Origin: Parapedobacter deserti | GTDB taxonomy: Bacteria > Bacteroidota > Bacteroidia > Sphingobacteriales > Sphingobacteriaceae | Reading direction: 5' to 3' | Assembly (NCBI RefSeq): GCF_042646065.1 | Contig: NZ_JBHRTA010000009.1 | Location: 248,001 to 312,000 of the forward strand | DNA length: 64,000 nucleotides | Shown here: in pieces, positions 6,744-16,421 of the stretch | How the letters are laid out: the number at the start of each line of letters is the position of its first letter | Numbering within the stretch: position 1 is the stretch's first letter | Translations under genes and position numbers: made by a program | Notes under the pieces: generated by a model | Told to the model about the DNA's origin: nothing | Databases searched by the model: none | Seen by the model: only the letters and a program-made list of their open reading frames with translations

Positions 6744-9700
6744 ATGCTAGTCACGCCTCTTTTGCGTACCAAAGATAACGAACAGCATAGTTTTTTATTC
6801 TTGGTTATGAAAATAACTACAGCTTTGTTACTTTTCGGAGCATTGCATGTCAGTGCCCACTCTTTGTCACAAACCATCACCCTGACAGCCAAAGACCAAC
6901 CCATTAAGCAGATCTTTGAAGCGGTTTATGAACAAACCCAATTTGGCGTTATCTACAACGACCAAAAGATCAACCCCAACCAAAAAGTGACGGTGATTGC
7001 CGATCAAATGCCATTGGAAATGTTTCTGGAGGAAATATTGGCCCCAAGAAACCTGTCTTATCGAATTAAGGAGCAAACAATTTTTGTGCAGAAGGGAGCG
7101 GATAAGACGTCCGGAAACGCATCAGTACCTGTGAAGACTGCACAGCAAACCGTAGATGGAATTGTCACAGACAAACAGGAGAATCCGTTGGGTGGGGTAA
7201 CCGTAAGCGTAAAGGGAACCTCATTGGCAGCCACTACCGATCAGGCCGGAAAATATCGTTTAGCGGTCCCCAACCGGGAAAGTGTGTTGGTGTTTACGAT
7301 CGTTGGCTACGAACGTTTCGAGATTGCGGTTGGGTCGGAATCAACAATCGATGTCTCAATGGACGAATCCATAAGTGATCTGGATGAAGTGGTCATTGTC
7401 GGATATGGCTCACAACGAAGAGCAAATGTCACGGGTTCAGTTGCCACGGTAAAGGGAGACGTGTTGAAGCGCAATCCCGCAGCAAGCACCGTAAATACGC
7501 TTGCCGGGCGTTTACCCGGGCTTGTCATGAAACAGACCAGTGGTCAGCCCGGATTTGACGCATCTAGGTTTAATATCCGCAACTTCGGAGCGGCTTTGGT
7601 TATTGTCGACGGTGTCGAACAGTCTTTTAATAACATCAATCCCGAAGAGATCGAGTCCATATCGGTTTTAAAAGATGCGTCTGCAGCGATATATGGTGCG
7701 CGTGCAGGAAACGGCGTTATATTGGTGACCACTAAGCGAGGCAGCACCAGCGCGCCCACTATATCCGTAAATTCATTGGTGACCGGGCAATCGTTTACGA
7801 ATTTCCCTAAACCGGTCAATGCCTGGCAGTATGCCACGCTGTATCGCGAAGCGCAAATGAATGCGGGCATCCCTGAGCCACAAGTAAAGTTCAGTGACGA
7901 GGATATTGAAAGGTACCGGGCCGGAACAGACCCACAATACCCCGATACGGATTGGATGAGCGTCATCATGCGGTCGCTTGCCTTGCAACAACAGCATAAT
8001 CTGTCCGTTTCCGGCGGGACGGATAAGACTAAATACTACGCCTTTTTGAATTACCTGGGGCAGGATGGGATGTTTAAGGGTGGAAACACAGGCTACTCCC
8101 GATACAACGTTCGGTCGAACCTGGATATCGAAGTCACCCCTTCGCTTACCGTATCATTAGATCTTTCGGGTATCAAAGAGACGGTCAGTCAGTCATCCCG
8201 CCCCGCGTCAGAGGTGTGGTTCTGGATGGACTTTTTTGACAGCAGACCAACAGCCCCCGCAGCTTATCCAGACCCGACGAAGGTGCCGAACATTTCGCCC
8301 GGCCCTTATAATGCGATCATCAACACCCATGAAGATATCGGAGGGTATTCTAAGGGAGCAAAAAGCTATTATAACGGCGCGTTGACCCTCAATTATAACG
8401 TGAAACAGGTTGAAGGGCTGGACTTTAGGTTGAAGCTCAATTACTACAATGAGGGCATTGAACAAAAAATCTGGCGCAAGCAAGCAGAGATTTGGAATTA
8501 TGACTACGAAACCGATACCTATAGTTTGCACGGCACATCGGAGCCAACACAGCTTAATCAAACGTATGATGATAACCAAATCATCACGGGGCAGCTTTCG
8601 GCTAACTACCACCGCACGTTCAACGAACGGCACGCAGTGGATGGTTTGTTGTTGTTTGAGGCCATAGACTATGCCGGACGAAACTTCTCTGCATTCCGCC
8701 AGCACTATATCTCAACCGCTATAGACCAGCTGTTTGCCGGAGGGACTGTGGATCAACGGTCAAATGGATCGGCCAGCCAGTCGGGTCGCAAAAGTCTCGT
8801 CGGCCGGATCAACTACGGTTTTCAAAACAAGTATTTAGCTGAGGCAACTGTACGGTATGACGGGTCTCCTAATTTCCCGGCAGACCGGCGCTGGGGGTTC
8901 TTCCCCAGTTTATCCCTGGGTTGGCGGATGTCCGAAGAGGCATTTATTAAAGACCATGTTTCGTGGATTGATCACCTCAAAGTGCGAGGTAGTATCAGTC
9001 AGATGGGGTACGACAATGTCGCTGCCTACCAGTATCTGACGGGGTTCCGCTTCTCCGGTATCTACGTGGTAGATGGAGAGGAGGTGCCTGCTTTGGTCAC
9101 TTCCGGCCTCCCCAATCCCAACATAACTTGGGAGACGATGACCCTATCAAACTTGGGTATTGAACTGGCTGTGCTCGGCGGCAAGATTTATACTGAAGTA
9201 GATCTTTTCAGGCGTTTGCGGGAAGACATGCTGGGAAGCAGGGTCGCATCATTGCCCAATACTTTCGGGGCAAGCCTGCCGAGTGAAAATATAAACAGCC
9301 AGATCGCCCGAGGGTTCGAGCTCCAGTTGGGATCCAGGGGGACAAGTGGTCGTTTTCGATATGATATCAGCGCCAATATGTCGCTTGCCAGATCGTGGTG
9401 GGAACATTATGACGAGGTCGTGTATACAGATGAGGATGAAATCCGTATCCGTAAACGGACCGGTCAACGCACCGATATCGGTTTCGGGTACCAAAGCGAT
9501 GGACTGTTTACCAGCCAGGAAGAGATCGATAATCTGCCGTATGATATGGATGGACAAGCGAATAGCACGTTGAGTCCCGGAGATATCAAATTAGTCGATC
9601 TCAACAACGATGGCAAAATCGATTGGCGAGATCAAACCATTATCAACAACGGGGGGACGCCGCACATCATGTATGGGCTCAATATGGATTTCCAGTATGG

Positions 9701-10142
9701 GAATTTTGACCTAAGCGTACTTTTCCAGGGTGCCGCAAATTATACGGTGATGCTCCAACCCGGCAATATCAATATCGATTCGGAAAGAACACCAATGATG
9801 GTCATCTGGAACGAGCGGTGGACACCGGAAAACAACAATGCCAGTGCCATCATTCCGCGCCAGCGGTTAGGGCAGTCAACCAACAACTGGAATTCTGATT
9901 TTTGGAACCGTGATGCCTCCTATTTAAGGCTGAAGAACTTGTCGTTTGGCTATACCTTTGATTCGAAAGTTATCCAGCCGATCGGGATAAAAGGCCTTCG
10001 TATTTATTTCACCGGAGTAAACCTGTGGACGCTAAACCCGCTCCGTAGATACGGACTGGACCCTGAATCTCCCGACGCAACGAGGGGGTGGACGTATCCT
10101 ATCCAGAAGACCTACTCATTGGGACTGAATCTAACCTTATAA
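6744..10142 (+). CDS. SusC/RagA-family TonB-dependent outer-membrane receptor with STN signalling domain
   Basis: About 1,132 residues. After a signal peptide (MKITTALLLFGALHVSAHS) come an STN domain (TLTAKDQPIKQIFEAV to about YRIKEQTIFVQKG), a CarboxypepD_reg-like domain (VDGIVTDKQENPLGG to GYERF), the TonB-box region DEVVIVGYG, a plug (NVTGSVATVKGD to VLKDASAAIYGARAGNGVILVTTKRG) and a 22-strand type barrel to the C-terminus. It imports oligosaccharide captured by SusD across the outer membrane with TonB energy. The STN domain is what contacts FecR, so this receptor is also the sensor of the locus. In-frame starts are GTG 6720, ATG 6744 and ATG 6807; 6744 has AGAAG close by. The ligand is not known; the fucosidase downstream suggests a fucosylated glycan. 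Confidence 0.95.
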   Translation: MLVTPLLRTKDNEQHSFLFLVMKITTALLLFGALHVSAHSLSQTITLTAKDQPIKQIFEAVYEQTQFGVIYNDQKINPNQKVTVIADQMPLEMFLEEILAPRNLSYRIKEQTIFVQKGADKTSGNASVPVKTAQQTVDGIVTDKQENPLGGVTVSVKGTSLAATTDQAGKYRLAVPNRESVLVFTIVGYERFEIAVGSESTIDVSMDESISDLDEVVIVGYGSQRRANVTGSVATVKGDVLKRNPAASTVNTLAGRLPGLVMKQTSGQPGFDASRFNIRNFGAALVIVDGVEQSFNNINPEEIESISVLKDASAAIYGARAGNGVILVTTKRGSTSAPTISVNSLVTGQSFTNFPKPVNAWQYATLYREAQMNAGIPEPQVKFSDEDIERYRAGTDPQYPDTDWMSVIMRSLALQQQHNLSVSGGTDKTKYYAFLNYLGQDGMFKGGNTGYSRYNVRSNLDIEVTPSLTVSLDLSGIKETVSQSSRPASEVWFWMDFFDSRPTAPAAYPDPTKVPNISPGPYNAIINTHEDIGGYSKGAKSYYNGALTLNYNVKQVEGLDFRLKLNYYNEGIEQKIWRKQAEIWNYDYETDTYSLHGTSEPTQLNQTYDDNQIITGQLSANYHRTFNERHAVDGLLLFEAIDYAGRNFSAFRQHYISTAIDQLFAGGTVDQRSNGSASQSGRKSLVGRINYGFQNKYLAEATVRYDGSPNFPADRRWGFFPSLSLGWRMSEEAFIKDHVSWIDHLKVRGSISQMGYDNVAAYQYLTGFRFSGIYVVDGEEVPALVTSGLPNPNITWETMTLSNLGIELAVLGGKIYTEVDLFRRLREDMLGSRVASLPNTFGASLPSENINSQIARGFELQLGSRGTSGRFRYDISANMSLARSWWEHYDEVVYTDEDEIRIRKRTGQRTDIGFGYQSDGLFTSQEEIDNLPYDMDGQANSTLSPGDIKLVDLNNDGKIDWRDQTIINNGGTPHIMYGLNMDFQYGNFDLSVLFQGAANYTVMLQPGNINIDSERTPMMVIWNERWTPENNNASAIIPRQRLGQSTNNWNSDFWNRDASYLRLKNLSFGYTFDSKVIQPIGIKGLRIYFTGVNLWTLNPLRRYGLDPESPDATRGWTYPIQKTYSLGLNLTL

Positions 10143-10175
10143 CCCACCTTAATCCAAAAGACATAAGAAGATATC

Positions 10176-11918
10176 ATGAGAACATACGTTTTATTATTTG
10201 CCTTTTTGTTCACCGCCTGCGGCGATTTGTTGGACAAGGGACCGCTGGATATCATTTCGGAAGACGCAGTATATTCGGATCCCGTTTTGGCACAGGCATA
10301 CGTCAACAATGTATACAGCAGGCTGTCCTTTTTGAACCGTGAGGGTAGCGGTTTTGAAAATGTGGACCCCACCTCCGGGCTTGCCGATGAGGGGCGGCAA
10401 GGCCGGAGCTGGCACGAATTGTATCACCACTGGAAAGCGGGAATGCTAAGGGAAAGCGGCGGGCTGATGGAGTTGTGGGATTATGGCAATATACGCAATA
10501 TCAATGAGTTCCTTGAGAAAATTGAAGAGAAATCCAGCCTTCCTGACGATATGAAGAACCAGATGGTCGCTCAAATGAGGTTTGCGCGTGCGACTATCTA
10601 TTTTTACATGGTCAAGCGTTATGGAGGCATTCCGATTATCGACAAGCCTCAGCCCATCGATGCCCCCGAAGAAGATCTGTTTGTGTCAAGGAATAAGGAA
10701 ATCGAAGTTTACGATTTCATCATCAATGAGCTGGACGCTATTGTGAATGAGCTACCCCGATCGGCTCCGGTCGGCTATCCCTCGAGGTTCGCCGCATTAG
10801 CCCTGAAAAGTCGCGCATCGATGTATGCTGCCAGCATCGCGACTTGGGGAGAAGTGGCATTGAACGGCTTGGTTGGGATTCCGGCCAGCGAAGCTGCCCG
10901 TTTTTGGCAATCATCTTACGATGCCTCGCAGGAGATCATCAGCTCGGGCGTTTACAGTTTATACAATGCATTACCGAATGATAAAGCCGAGAATTTCAGA
11001 AGGCTTTTTGTTGATGAAAATAACAGTGAGGTGATATTCTCCTGGCAACTGACCGGCGAAAATGTTTCCAGCAACTATGACCTGTTTATGTCGCCTTTCC
11101 AATTTTGTCCGGGATGGGGAGGTAGCAATACGTCTGTATACTTAGAAATGGTCGACGAGTTTGAAAACATCGATGGTTCTTCTGGGAAGCTGGACCATGC
11201 GCTGGCAACCAGCCAGCCGTGGGATTTAAGGGAATTGTTTAAAGATAAGGATCCGCGTTTTCATGCATCGATATACTACGAGGGAGTCGAATGGAAGGGT
11301 GAGCCCATCGAGAATTGGGGAGGAATCATCACCCCCGATGGTACCAGAATCACCAGTGGTTATTATGAAGGAAAGTCCGCACAAGGTCGCTCGTATACTG
11401 CCGGTGGTTACGCCGGTGGTGCCATCACCGGTTTCAACGTGCTTAAATACCTGGATGAAACCCTGATTCCCGTGGATCAGAATCGGACAAAAATTGATTT
11501 TATCGTGTTTCGGCTTGGTGAAATCTTATTGAACAAGGCCGAGGCGGCAATAGCGCTTGGCGAAGAGCAGGAAGCATTGGAGGCGGTCAACCTGCTGCGG
11601 GACCGTGCGGGTATCAAGCTGCTGGATGCAATCGACCGGGAGAAGGTGCGCCATGAGCGTAAGGTCGAGCTGGCTTTTGAAAATCACCGATGGTGGGACC
11701 TGAAGCGATGGCGGATTGCCGAAGAGGCAATAACGCGGACATTTACCGGTATCTATACGTTTTACGATGTCAACTCGGGTAAGTTTAAAATCGAAATCAA
11801 CGACAATGTGCATGAAGGTGCTCCCGCCCGCTTTTCGGCAAGGCACTACTATTTTCCGATAACTCCCGCCCGCATTGCCAATAATCCAAACCTCGCCCCG
11901 GACAACCCCGGCTATTAA
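10176..11918 (+). CDS. SusD/RagB-family surface glycan-binding lipoprotein
   Basis: A 580-residue SusD homologue that sits as a lid over the SusC barrel and binds glycan at the surface. The lipobox LFTAC puts the acylated cysteine at residue 15. The SusD core is visible: NVYSRLSFLN, AQMRFARATIYFYMVKRYGGIPII (TPR part), and the C-terminal block VNLLRDRAGI, ERKVELAFENHRWWDLKRWR, YFPITPARIANNPNLAPDNPGY. It begins 33 bp after susC, in the same operon, and its length is normal. Confidence 0.96.
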   Translation: MRTYVLLFAFLFTACGDLLDKGPLDIISEDAVYSDPVLAQAYVNNVYSRLSFLNREGSGFENVDPTSGLADEGRQGRSWHELYHHWKAGMLRESGGLMELWDYGNIRNINEFLEKIEEKSSLPDDMKNQMVAQMRFARATIYFYMVKRYGGIPIIDKPQPIDAPEEDLFVSRNKEIEVYDFIINELDAIVNELPRSAPVGYPSRFAALALKSRASMYAASIATWGEVALNGLVGIPASEAARFWQSSYDASQEIISSGVYSLYNALPNDKAENFRRLFVDENNSEVIFSWQLTGENVSSNYDLFMSPFQFCPGWGGSNTSVYLEMVDEFENIDGSSGKLDHALATSQPWDLRELFKDKDPRFHASIYYEGVEWKGEPIENWGGIITPDGTRITSGYYEGKSAQGRSYTAGGYAGGAITGFNVLKYLDETLIPVDQNRTKIDFIVFRLGEILLNKAEAAIALGEEQEALEAVNLLRDRAGIKLLDAIDREKVRHERKVELAFENHRWWDLKRWRIAEEAITRTFTGIYTFYDVNSGKFKIEINDNVHEGAPARFSARHYYFPITPARIANNPNLAPDNPGY

Positions 11919-11926
11919 GTTCAGTT

Positions 11927-13564
11927 ATGGTTAATTCGAATTTAATGTATTCATCACTATTGATATCGTTGCTCTTCTTTGCAGGATGCAAGAAAAGTGA
12001 TCCGTCGCCCTCGGTTGACCTTCCTCAACCTGTGACGATTGAACAGGGGACTATTTATCACATTGACATGGAAAGTAGGGATTTATATGATCTATTCATG
12101 GTGACCACCCTCCAGGGGAATGTCAATCGTGAAGCGCCGCATATATGGATTCAGAAAACCCCGATTGTCGAATACGATGGCCCTGGCGCGATGGTCGACC
12201 GGTCGTTTTGGCTCAACACGATCAACGATAAAAAGAAGACCGAGTTCAAGGACCCATACCTGCTCCTCAGGGATTTTTTAAGCGTCGGGATAGACGGGTG
12301 TGTCATTTACGACGATGACCTGTTCGGCAATTATGTAAGTGGAGCAAGGCACCCCCAGCCCAACGACAACTTGGTGGCAAAGCTGAATGTTACGGCGATG
12401 TTATGTGCCCATCATGGGGCTGTCGCATTGACCTTGCGTCAATATGAAATACTAAAGTCAACCTACGGTGTGGAATTGCCCATCCTGGAGAATACAACAA
12501 CTCCTGAATTTGATAGTTGGTTGGGATGCTATCGCTATGCGATAGAAGTGGCATATCGCGAGCCGGTAATCGCATCCATCGCCAATAATTCTCATTATTG
12601 TTTAGGGATGTTCGACTTCCTGATAAAGAACAAGATGTTCATCATCAATATGAAAGGCGATCCGTCGATGCTGGAGCAACAGTTCACCGATGAAGTCTTC
12701 GACAGGGTTCCAGGACCGGCTCCCGTATACGGTATTTGGAACGTTACCGGAGGTGCGCCCTCAGAAGACACGTTTATGCGTTACCTAAACAGTAGGGGTA
12801 AATATTGTATTCCGAACTTTGAGGCGTTCAATATCAGCTACACCAGTGGATTGCCGCCCTATGTTCCCGAAGAAAGCGAGACCGTGCGTGACCTGACTTT
12901 CGATCCTGCTAAAAAGTACATCTGTTTTACCGAGACAGACGGCGATAACTATGAGTTTATTCAGCAGATTTTTCCGATTCGGTTTAACACTCCCCAGCGG
13001 GGTGATTTCCCCATCGCCTGGGAAATCCCCAGTACGTTGTGGGAGCTGGATCCAGTCGCGGCTAAGTGGTTTTATGCCGAGAGAGGGCAAAATAGCTACG
13101 TAACTCCGGTTACCGGCGTCGGTTATTATAAATACCAGCTGCCCGAACAATACCGCGAGGCGTATTTCCAGCTTACCGACGAGTATATGAAGAAGGCAAG
13201 GTTCCGGACCATCCGGACGATGGAGTACAGCTTTGAGTCGGGGCGGCCCTTGTCTACCATTCCCAGCGTGGAGGGTGTGTTTTGCGGGTACGGTCATGAC
13301 GATCCGACGCGGCCTATCGTACAGGAAAATCATCGGTCCCATGAGCTGTATAATGGCAAAGCCATTTTTATCAACTACAGTTACAAGGATATGGATGACA
13401 TATCCGCATACAACGGACCCACCCCGGCCTTTTTCAGTGTCGCTTGTGTTTACACGCATCCCAGCGATATTATTCAGACGATAAACGCCCTTCCGGCCGA
13501 TTGGGTCGTTGTCTCGCCGGGCGAAATGGTTGACTTATACAAACAATACAGATCGCGTCATTAG
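11927..13564 (+). CDS. GxGYxYP-family putative glycoside hydrolase, lipoprotein
   Basis: A 545-residue exported protein with a lipobox FFAGC (Cys21). The C-terminal half carries the features that name the GxGYxYP family: CFTETDGDNYEF near residue 330, then a variant of the naming motif, GVGYYKYQLP, near 400. Proteins of this family occur in Bacteroidetes glycan loci and are believed to be glycosidases from structural similarity, but I know of no settled reaction. It starts only 8 bp after susD and lies before the GH29 gene, so it should act on the same glycan at the surface or in the periplasm. Confidence 0.8.
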   Translation: MVNSNLMYSSLLISLLFFAGCKKSDPSPSVDLPQPVTIEQGTIYHIDMESRDLYDLFMVTTLQGNVNREAPHIWIQKTPIVEYDGPGAMVDRSFWLNTINDKKKTEFKDPYLLLRDFLSVGIDGCVIYDDDLFGNYVSGARHPQPNDNLVAKLNVTAMLCAHHGAVALTLRQYEILKSTYGVELPILENTTTPEFDSWLGCYRYAIEVAYREPVIASIANNSHYCLGMFDFLIKNKMFIINMKGDPSMLEQQFTDEVFDRVPGPAPVYGIWNVTGGAPSEDTFMRYLNSRGKYCIPNFEAFNISYTSGLPPYVPEESETVRDLTFDPAKKYICFTETDGDNYEFIQQIFPIRFNTPQRGDFPIAWEIPSTLWELDPVAAKWFYAERGQNSYVTPVTGVGYYKYQLPEQYREAYFQLTDEYMKKARFRTIRTMEYSFESGRPLSTIPSVEGVFCGYGHDDPTRPIVQENHRSHELYNGKAIFINYSYKDMDDISAYNGPTPAFFSVACVYTHPSDIIQTINALPADWVVVSPGEMVDLYKQYRSRH

Positions 13565-13589
13565 CCATTATAATATCAAAATCAAGTAA

Positions 13590-15092
13590 ATGAAAATCAA
13601 AAAGTTAAGGGTCTATCCCATATACATCGTATTGCTCTGCAGCATCACTGCAGGCGCCATCGCCCAACAGACGTATAAACCCACTTGGGAGTCGCTGGAT
13701 TCGCGAGAAGTGCCAACGTGGTTCACCGATGCAAAGTTCGGCATATTCGTCCACTGGGGCGTATACAGCGTCCCTGCGTGGGCGCCGAAAGGGAAGTATG
13801 CCGAGTGGTATTGGTCGCTCTTGCGCAATGACAAGCCGGACGGCCCATTCCGTAGTTTTCACCGCCAAGTCTATGGCGACGATTATCCCTATGAGCTTTT
13901 CGCGCCGCATTTTACAGCTGAACTCTTTAACCCCGCCGACTGGGCGAACTTGTTCCAGCGGGCCGGAGCAAAGTACGTTGTGCTAACCAGCAAACACCAC
14001 GACGGCTTTTGCCTGTGGCCGGCGCCGTCCAGCAAGGGGTGGAATAGTGTCGAGATTGGCGCGAAGCGCGATCTGTTGGGCGAACTTTCCCAGGCTGTCA
14101 CCGCAACCGGCGTCAAGATGGGGCACTATTATTCCCTGCATAATTGGTACGACAAGGATTATGCCCCTGCCGACCCCGAAGGAGGACGGGATATTGGGAA
14201 GTACGTTGATGAAGTCATGATGCCACAATTGAAAGACCTGGTCAAACGGTACAACCCATCGCTTCTGTTTGCCGATGGGGAGTGGACAGCCTCGGCTGAA
14301 GCGTACAAGAGCAAAGAGTTTCTGGCGTGGCTGTATAATGAACCCGGTGTCCCAGCCGACATCGTTGTCAACGACCGGTGGGGCGAAGGCACCCGTAGCA
14401 AGCACGGCGGTTATTATACCACCGAGTACGGCGAAGTGGATGTCAATGGCACCCCGCTTGCTGACCGGCATCCTTGGGAAGAGTGCAGGGGCATCGGTGC
14501 GTCCTTTGGATTCAATAGAAACGAGAATATTGAAGACTACCTCACGCGTCAGCAGATTATCCATTTGCTGATAGATGTGGTCAGCCGGGGAGGAAACCTG
14601 TTGCTAAACGTAGGGCCTACGGCTGACGGGCGCATTCCTGCCATCATGGAGGATCGGTTGTTGGCACTGGGCGGTTGGCTGGATATCAACGGAGAGGCCA
14701 TCTACCAAACTCAAAGGTGGTTGGTCGAAGGGGAAGGACCCACGCCCCGCGAAGCCAGCATAGCGATGGCTAAATCCGCGAAAGAGGCCGTCAACTACAC
14801 GGATAAAGACATCCGGTATACCCTGTCCAAAGACAGTACAGCATTATATGCCATGGTGATGGGGCAGCCACACAAGGAGGTTCAGTTACAGGCCGTTCGG
14901 GTAACTGGTAAAAAATCAGGCAGCATAACGCTTCTGGGACACCCCGGTAACATTGCATATACCGTAAAACGGGACGGGCAACTGATTATCAAAGTCCCTG
15001 ATAGCATACAAACCGAGCTTACCGGTGGACACGCGTTTGTTTTTAAGCTGTCGGGATTCGAAATGCATCCAGCTATCCAATCATCAAAATAG
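13590..15092 (+). CDS. GH29 alpha-L-fucosidase
   Basis: A 500-residue exported retaining alpha-L-fucosidase. A signal peptide (ending about AGAIAQ) is followed by the GH29 barrel: WFTDAKFGIFVHWGVYSVPAWAPKGKYAEWY, YVVLTSKHHDGFCLWPA, and LLFADGEW, whose Asp229 fits the family nucleophile; RGGNLLLNVGPTADGRIP closes the barrel. A C-terminal beta domain follows from about residue 390. It removes terminal L-fucose from glycans, which the FucP operon at 51-57.7 kb could then use. It follows the GxGYxYP gene by 25 bp in the same operon. Confidence 0.95.
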   Translation: MKIKKLRVYPIYIVLLCSITAGAIAQQTYKPTWESLDSREVPTWFTDAKFGIFVHWGVYSVPAWAPKGKYAEWYWSLLRNDKPDGPFRSFHRQVYGDDYPYELFAPHFTAELFNPADWANLFQRAGAKYVVLTSKHHDGFCLWPAPSSKGWNSVEIGAKRDLLGELSQAVTATGVKMGHYYSLHNWYDKDYAPADPEGGRDIGKYVDEVMMPQLKDLVKRYNPSLLFADGEWTASAEAYKSKEFLAWLYNEPGVPADIVVNDRWGEGTRSKHGGYYTTEYGEVDVNGTPLADRHPWEECRGIGASFGFNRNENIEDYLTRQQIIHLLIDVVSRGGNLLLNVGPTADGRIPAIMEDRLLALGGWLDINGEAIYQTQRWLVEGEGPTPREASIAMAKSAKEAVNYTDKDIRYTLSKDSTALYAMVMGQPHKEVQLQAVRVTGKKSGSITLLGHPGNIAYTVKRDGQLIIKVPDSIQTELTGGHAFVFKLSGFEMHPAIQSSK

Positions 15093-15115
15093 TAATTGAT
15101 TTTTAGCCCTATAAC

Positions 15116-16396
15116 ATGACTTATTTAAAGATTTCTTTAGGAATAGCACTTGCGTTTTTATTCGTAAACTTCAAAGGAGTGGATAAAAAGCCGACAAGCA
15201 AAGCAAGTACAGGCAAGAATCGCGTCGTTGTCAATCCATATGGCAACGTAAACTGGCAGACCTTTGAAAAGCACCATGCCGCATTGCACGTGCACTCGTT
15301 GCAGAGCGATGGTTTCCATAAAGTAAAGGATGTCATCGACACCTTCAGACAGGCAGGTTTTACCATCCTGTCCATCACGGATCATGACTGGAACTGGCCC
15401 AATGAGCGGATTAGCTGGAAGCACCTGCCTGTGGAAGCAGCAACCCCTTATCCTATCGGAAGATTACCGAAAAATTTCCCTGCCAATCCGACTTGGCCGT
15501 GGACAAACTACGGTAGTTCCGCACCTGAAGAGCTTGGCATGATCGGTATTCAGGGCAATGAGCTGACGTTCAGGCATCACATCAACAGTTACTTTTCCGA
15601 TTACGGTGTTTACTACGACAAAACGGGTCCCGAAGCACCGTATGGCGGAATCACCGACGATGAAGGAAGAGAAGTCTGGGAAGACGACATGATCCGGGGA
15701 GTCCGGGAAAAAGGAGGGTTGACTGTATTAAACCATCCCGGCGAGCTCGAAACGCACAGCTGGTGGCTGCGCAGACCAGTGGAATGGTATGTCGAGCGGT
15801 TTACCAATAATCCGGCCGATGGTTTGGTAGGCATCGAAGTAACCAATAATGACGACGAACGTGAGAAGTTTGATATCGGATTGTGGGACCAATTGCTGGC
15901 CAGACTTATGCCCGATCGTCCGGTTTGGGGCTTTGGAGGTAATGACATGCATGCGTTTGACCATGTCAATTATACGTTTACCGTTTTCCTCATCGACGAA
16001 TTTACGAGCGAAGCGGTCCGTGATGCCATGGAGCGGGGCCAATTCTATTTTTGCAAGGCTCCCGGGCGAACGGACGTCCGGCAATACGATTTTAATGCAT
16101 TCCCGACCATCGACAATATCGGTATCGACCAACGCAACAATACCATCACGATAACGGCTTCCAATTACGACAAGATCAACTGGATATCTGTCCCTGAAAC
16201 CCTGGAGATGTTGGCAGATTATAAGACGAGTAACGAACCGTGGGCTTTGGGCAACATTGTCCATGAGGGCAGCACACTGGATCTAAACAGCAATCCGGGT
16301 ATCCGAAACTACGTTAGGGCCGAGCTCATCCGGATAGATGGTGATAACGTTTACCGGACGTTTACCAATCCATTTGGAATCAGCTCATCAAATTGA
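15116..16396 (+). CDS. PHP-domain metallohydrolase, exported or membrane-anchored
   Basis: A 426-residue protein with an N-terminal hydrophobic segment (about residues 5-19) fitting a signal peptide or anchor. The PHP fold shows its metal-binding motifs: HVHSLQSDG (His58, His60, Asp65), ITDHDW (Asp89, His90), LNHPGE and a late GGNDMHAFDH. PHP domains are multi-metal phosphoesterases, including histidinol phosphatase and the CehA/McbA-type hydrolases. Here it is exported and sits 23 bp after the fucosidase, so a biosynthetic histidinol-phosphate role is unlikely. A periplasmic phosphoesterase acting on a glycan decoration is my inference. Confidence 0.8.
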   Translation: MTYLKISLGIALAFLFVNFKGVDKKPTSKASTGKNRVVVNPYGNVNWQTFEKHHAALHVHSLQSDGFHKVKDVIDTFRQAGFTILSITDHDWNWPNERISWKHLPVEAATPYPIGRLPKNFPANPTWPWTNYGSSAPEELGMIGIQGNELTFRHHINSYFSDYGVYYDKTGPEAPYGGITDDEGREVWEDDMIRGVREKGGLTVLNHPGELETHSWWLRRPVEWYVERFTNNPADGLVGIEVTNNDDEREKFDIGLWDQLLARLMPDRPVWGFGGNDMHAFDHVNYTFTVFLIDEFTSEAVRDAMERGQFYFCKAPGRTDVRQYDFNAFPTIDNIGIDQRNNTITITASNYDKINWISVPETLEMLADYKTSNEPWALGNIVHEGSTLDLNSNPGIRNYVRAELIRIDGDNVYRTFTNPFGISSSN

Positions 16397-16421
16397 GGCA
16401 TTGGCCAGAAAGCGGAATAGG

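Noticed and set aside
12785..13459. 224-codon open frame antisense to the GxGYxYP gene
   Set aside because: Composition of a reverse-strand shadow; the forward protein has clear family motifs over the same bases.
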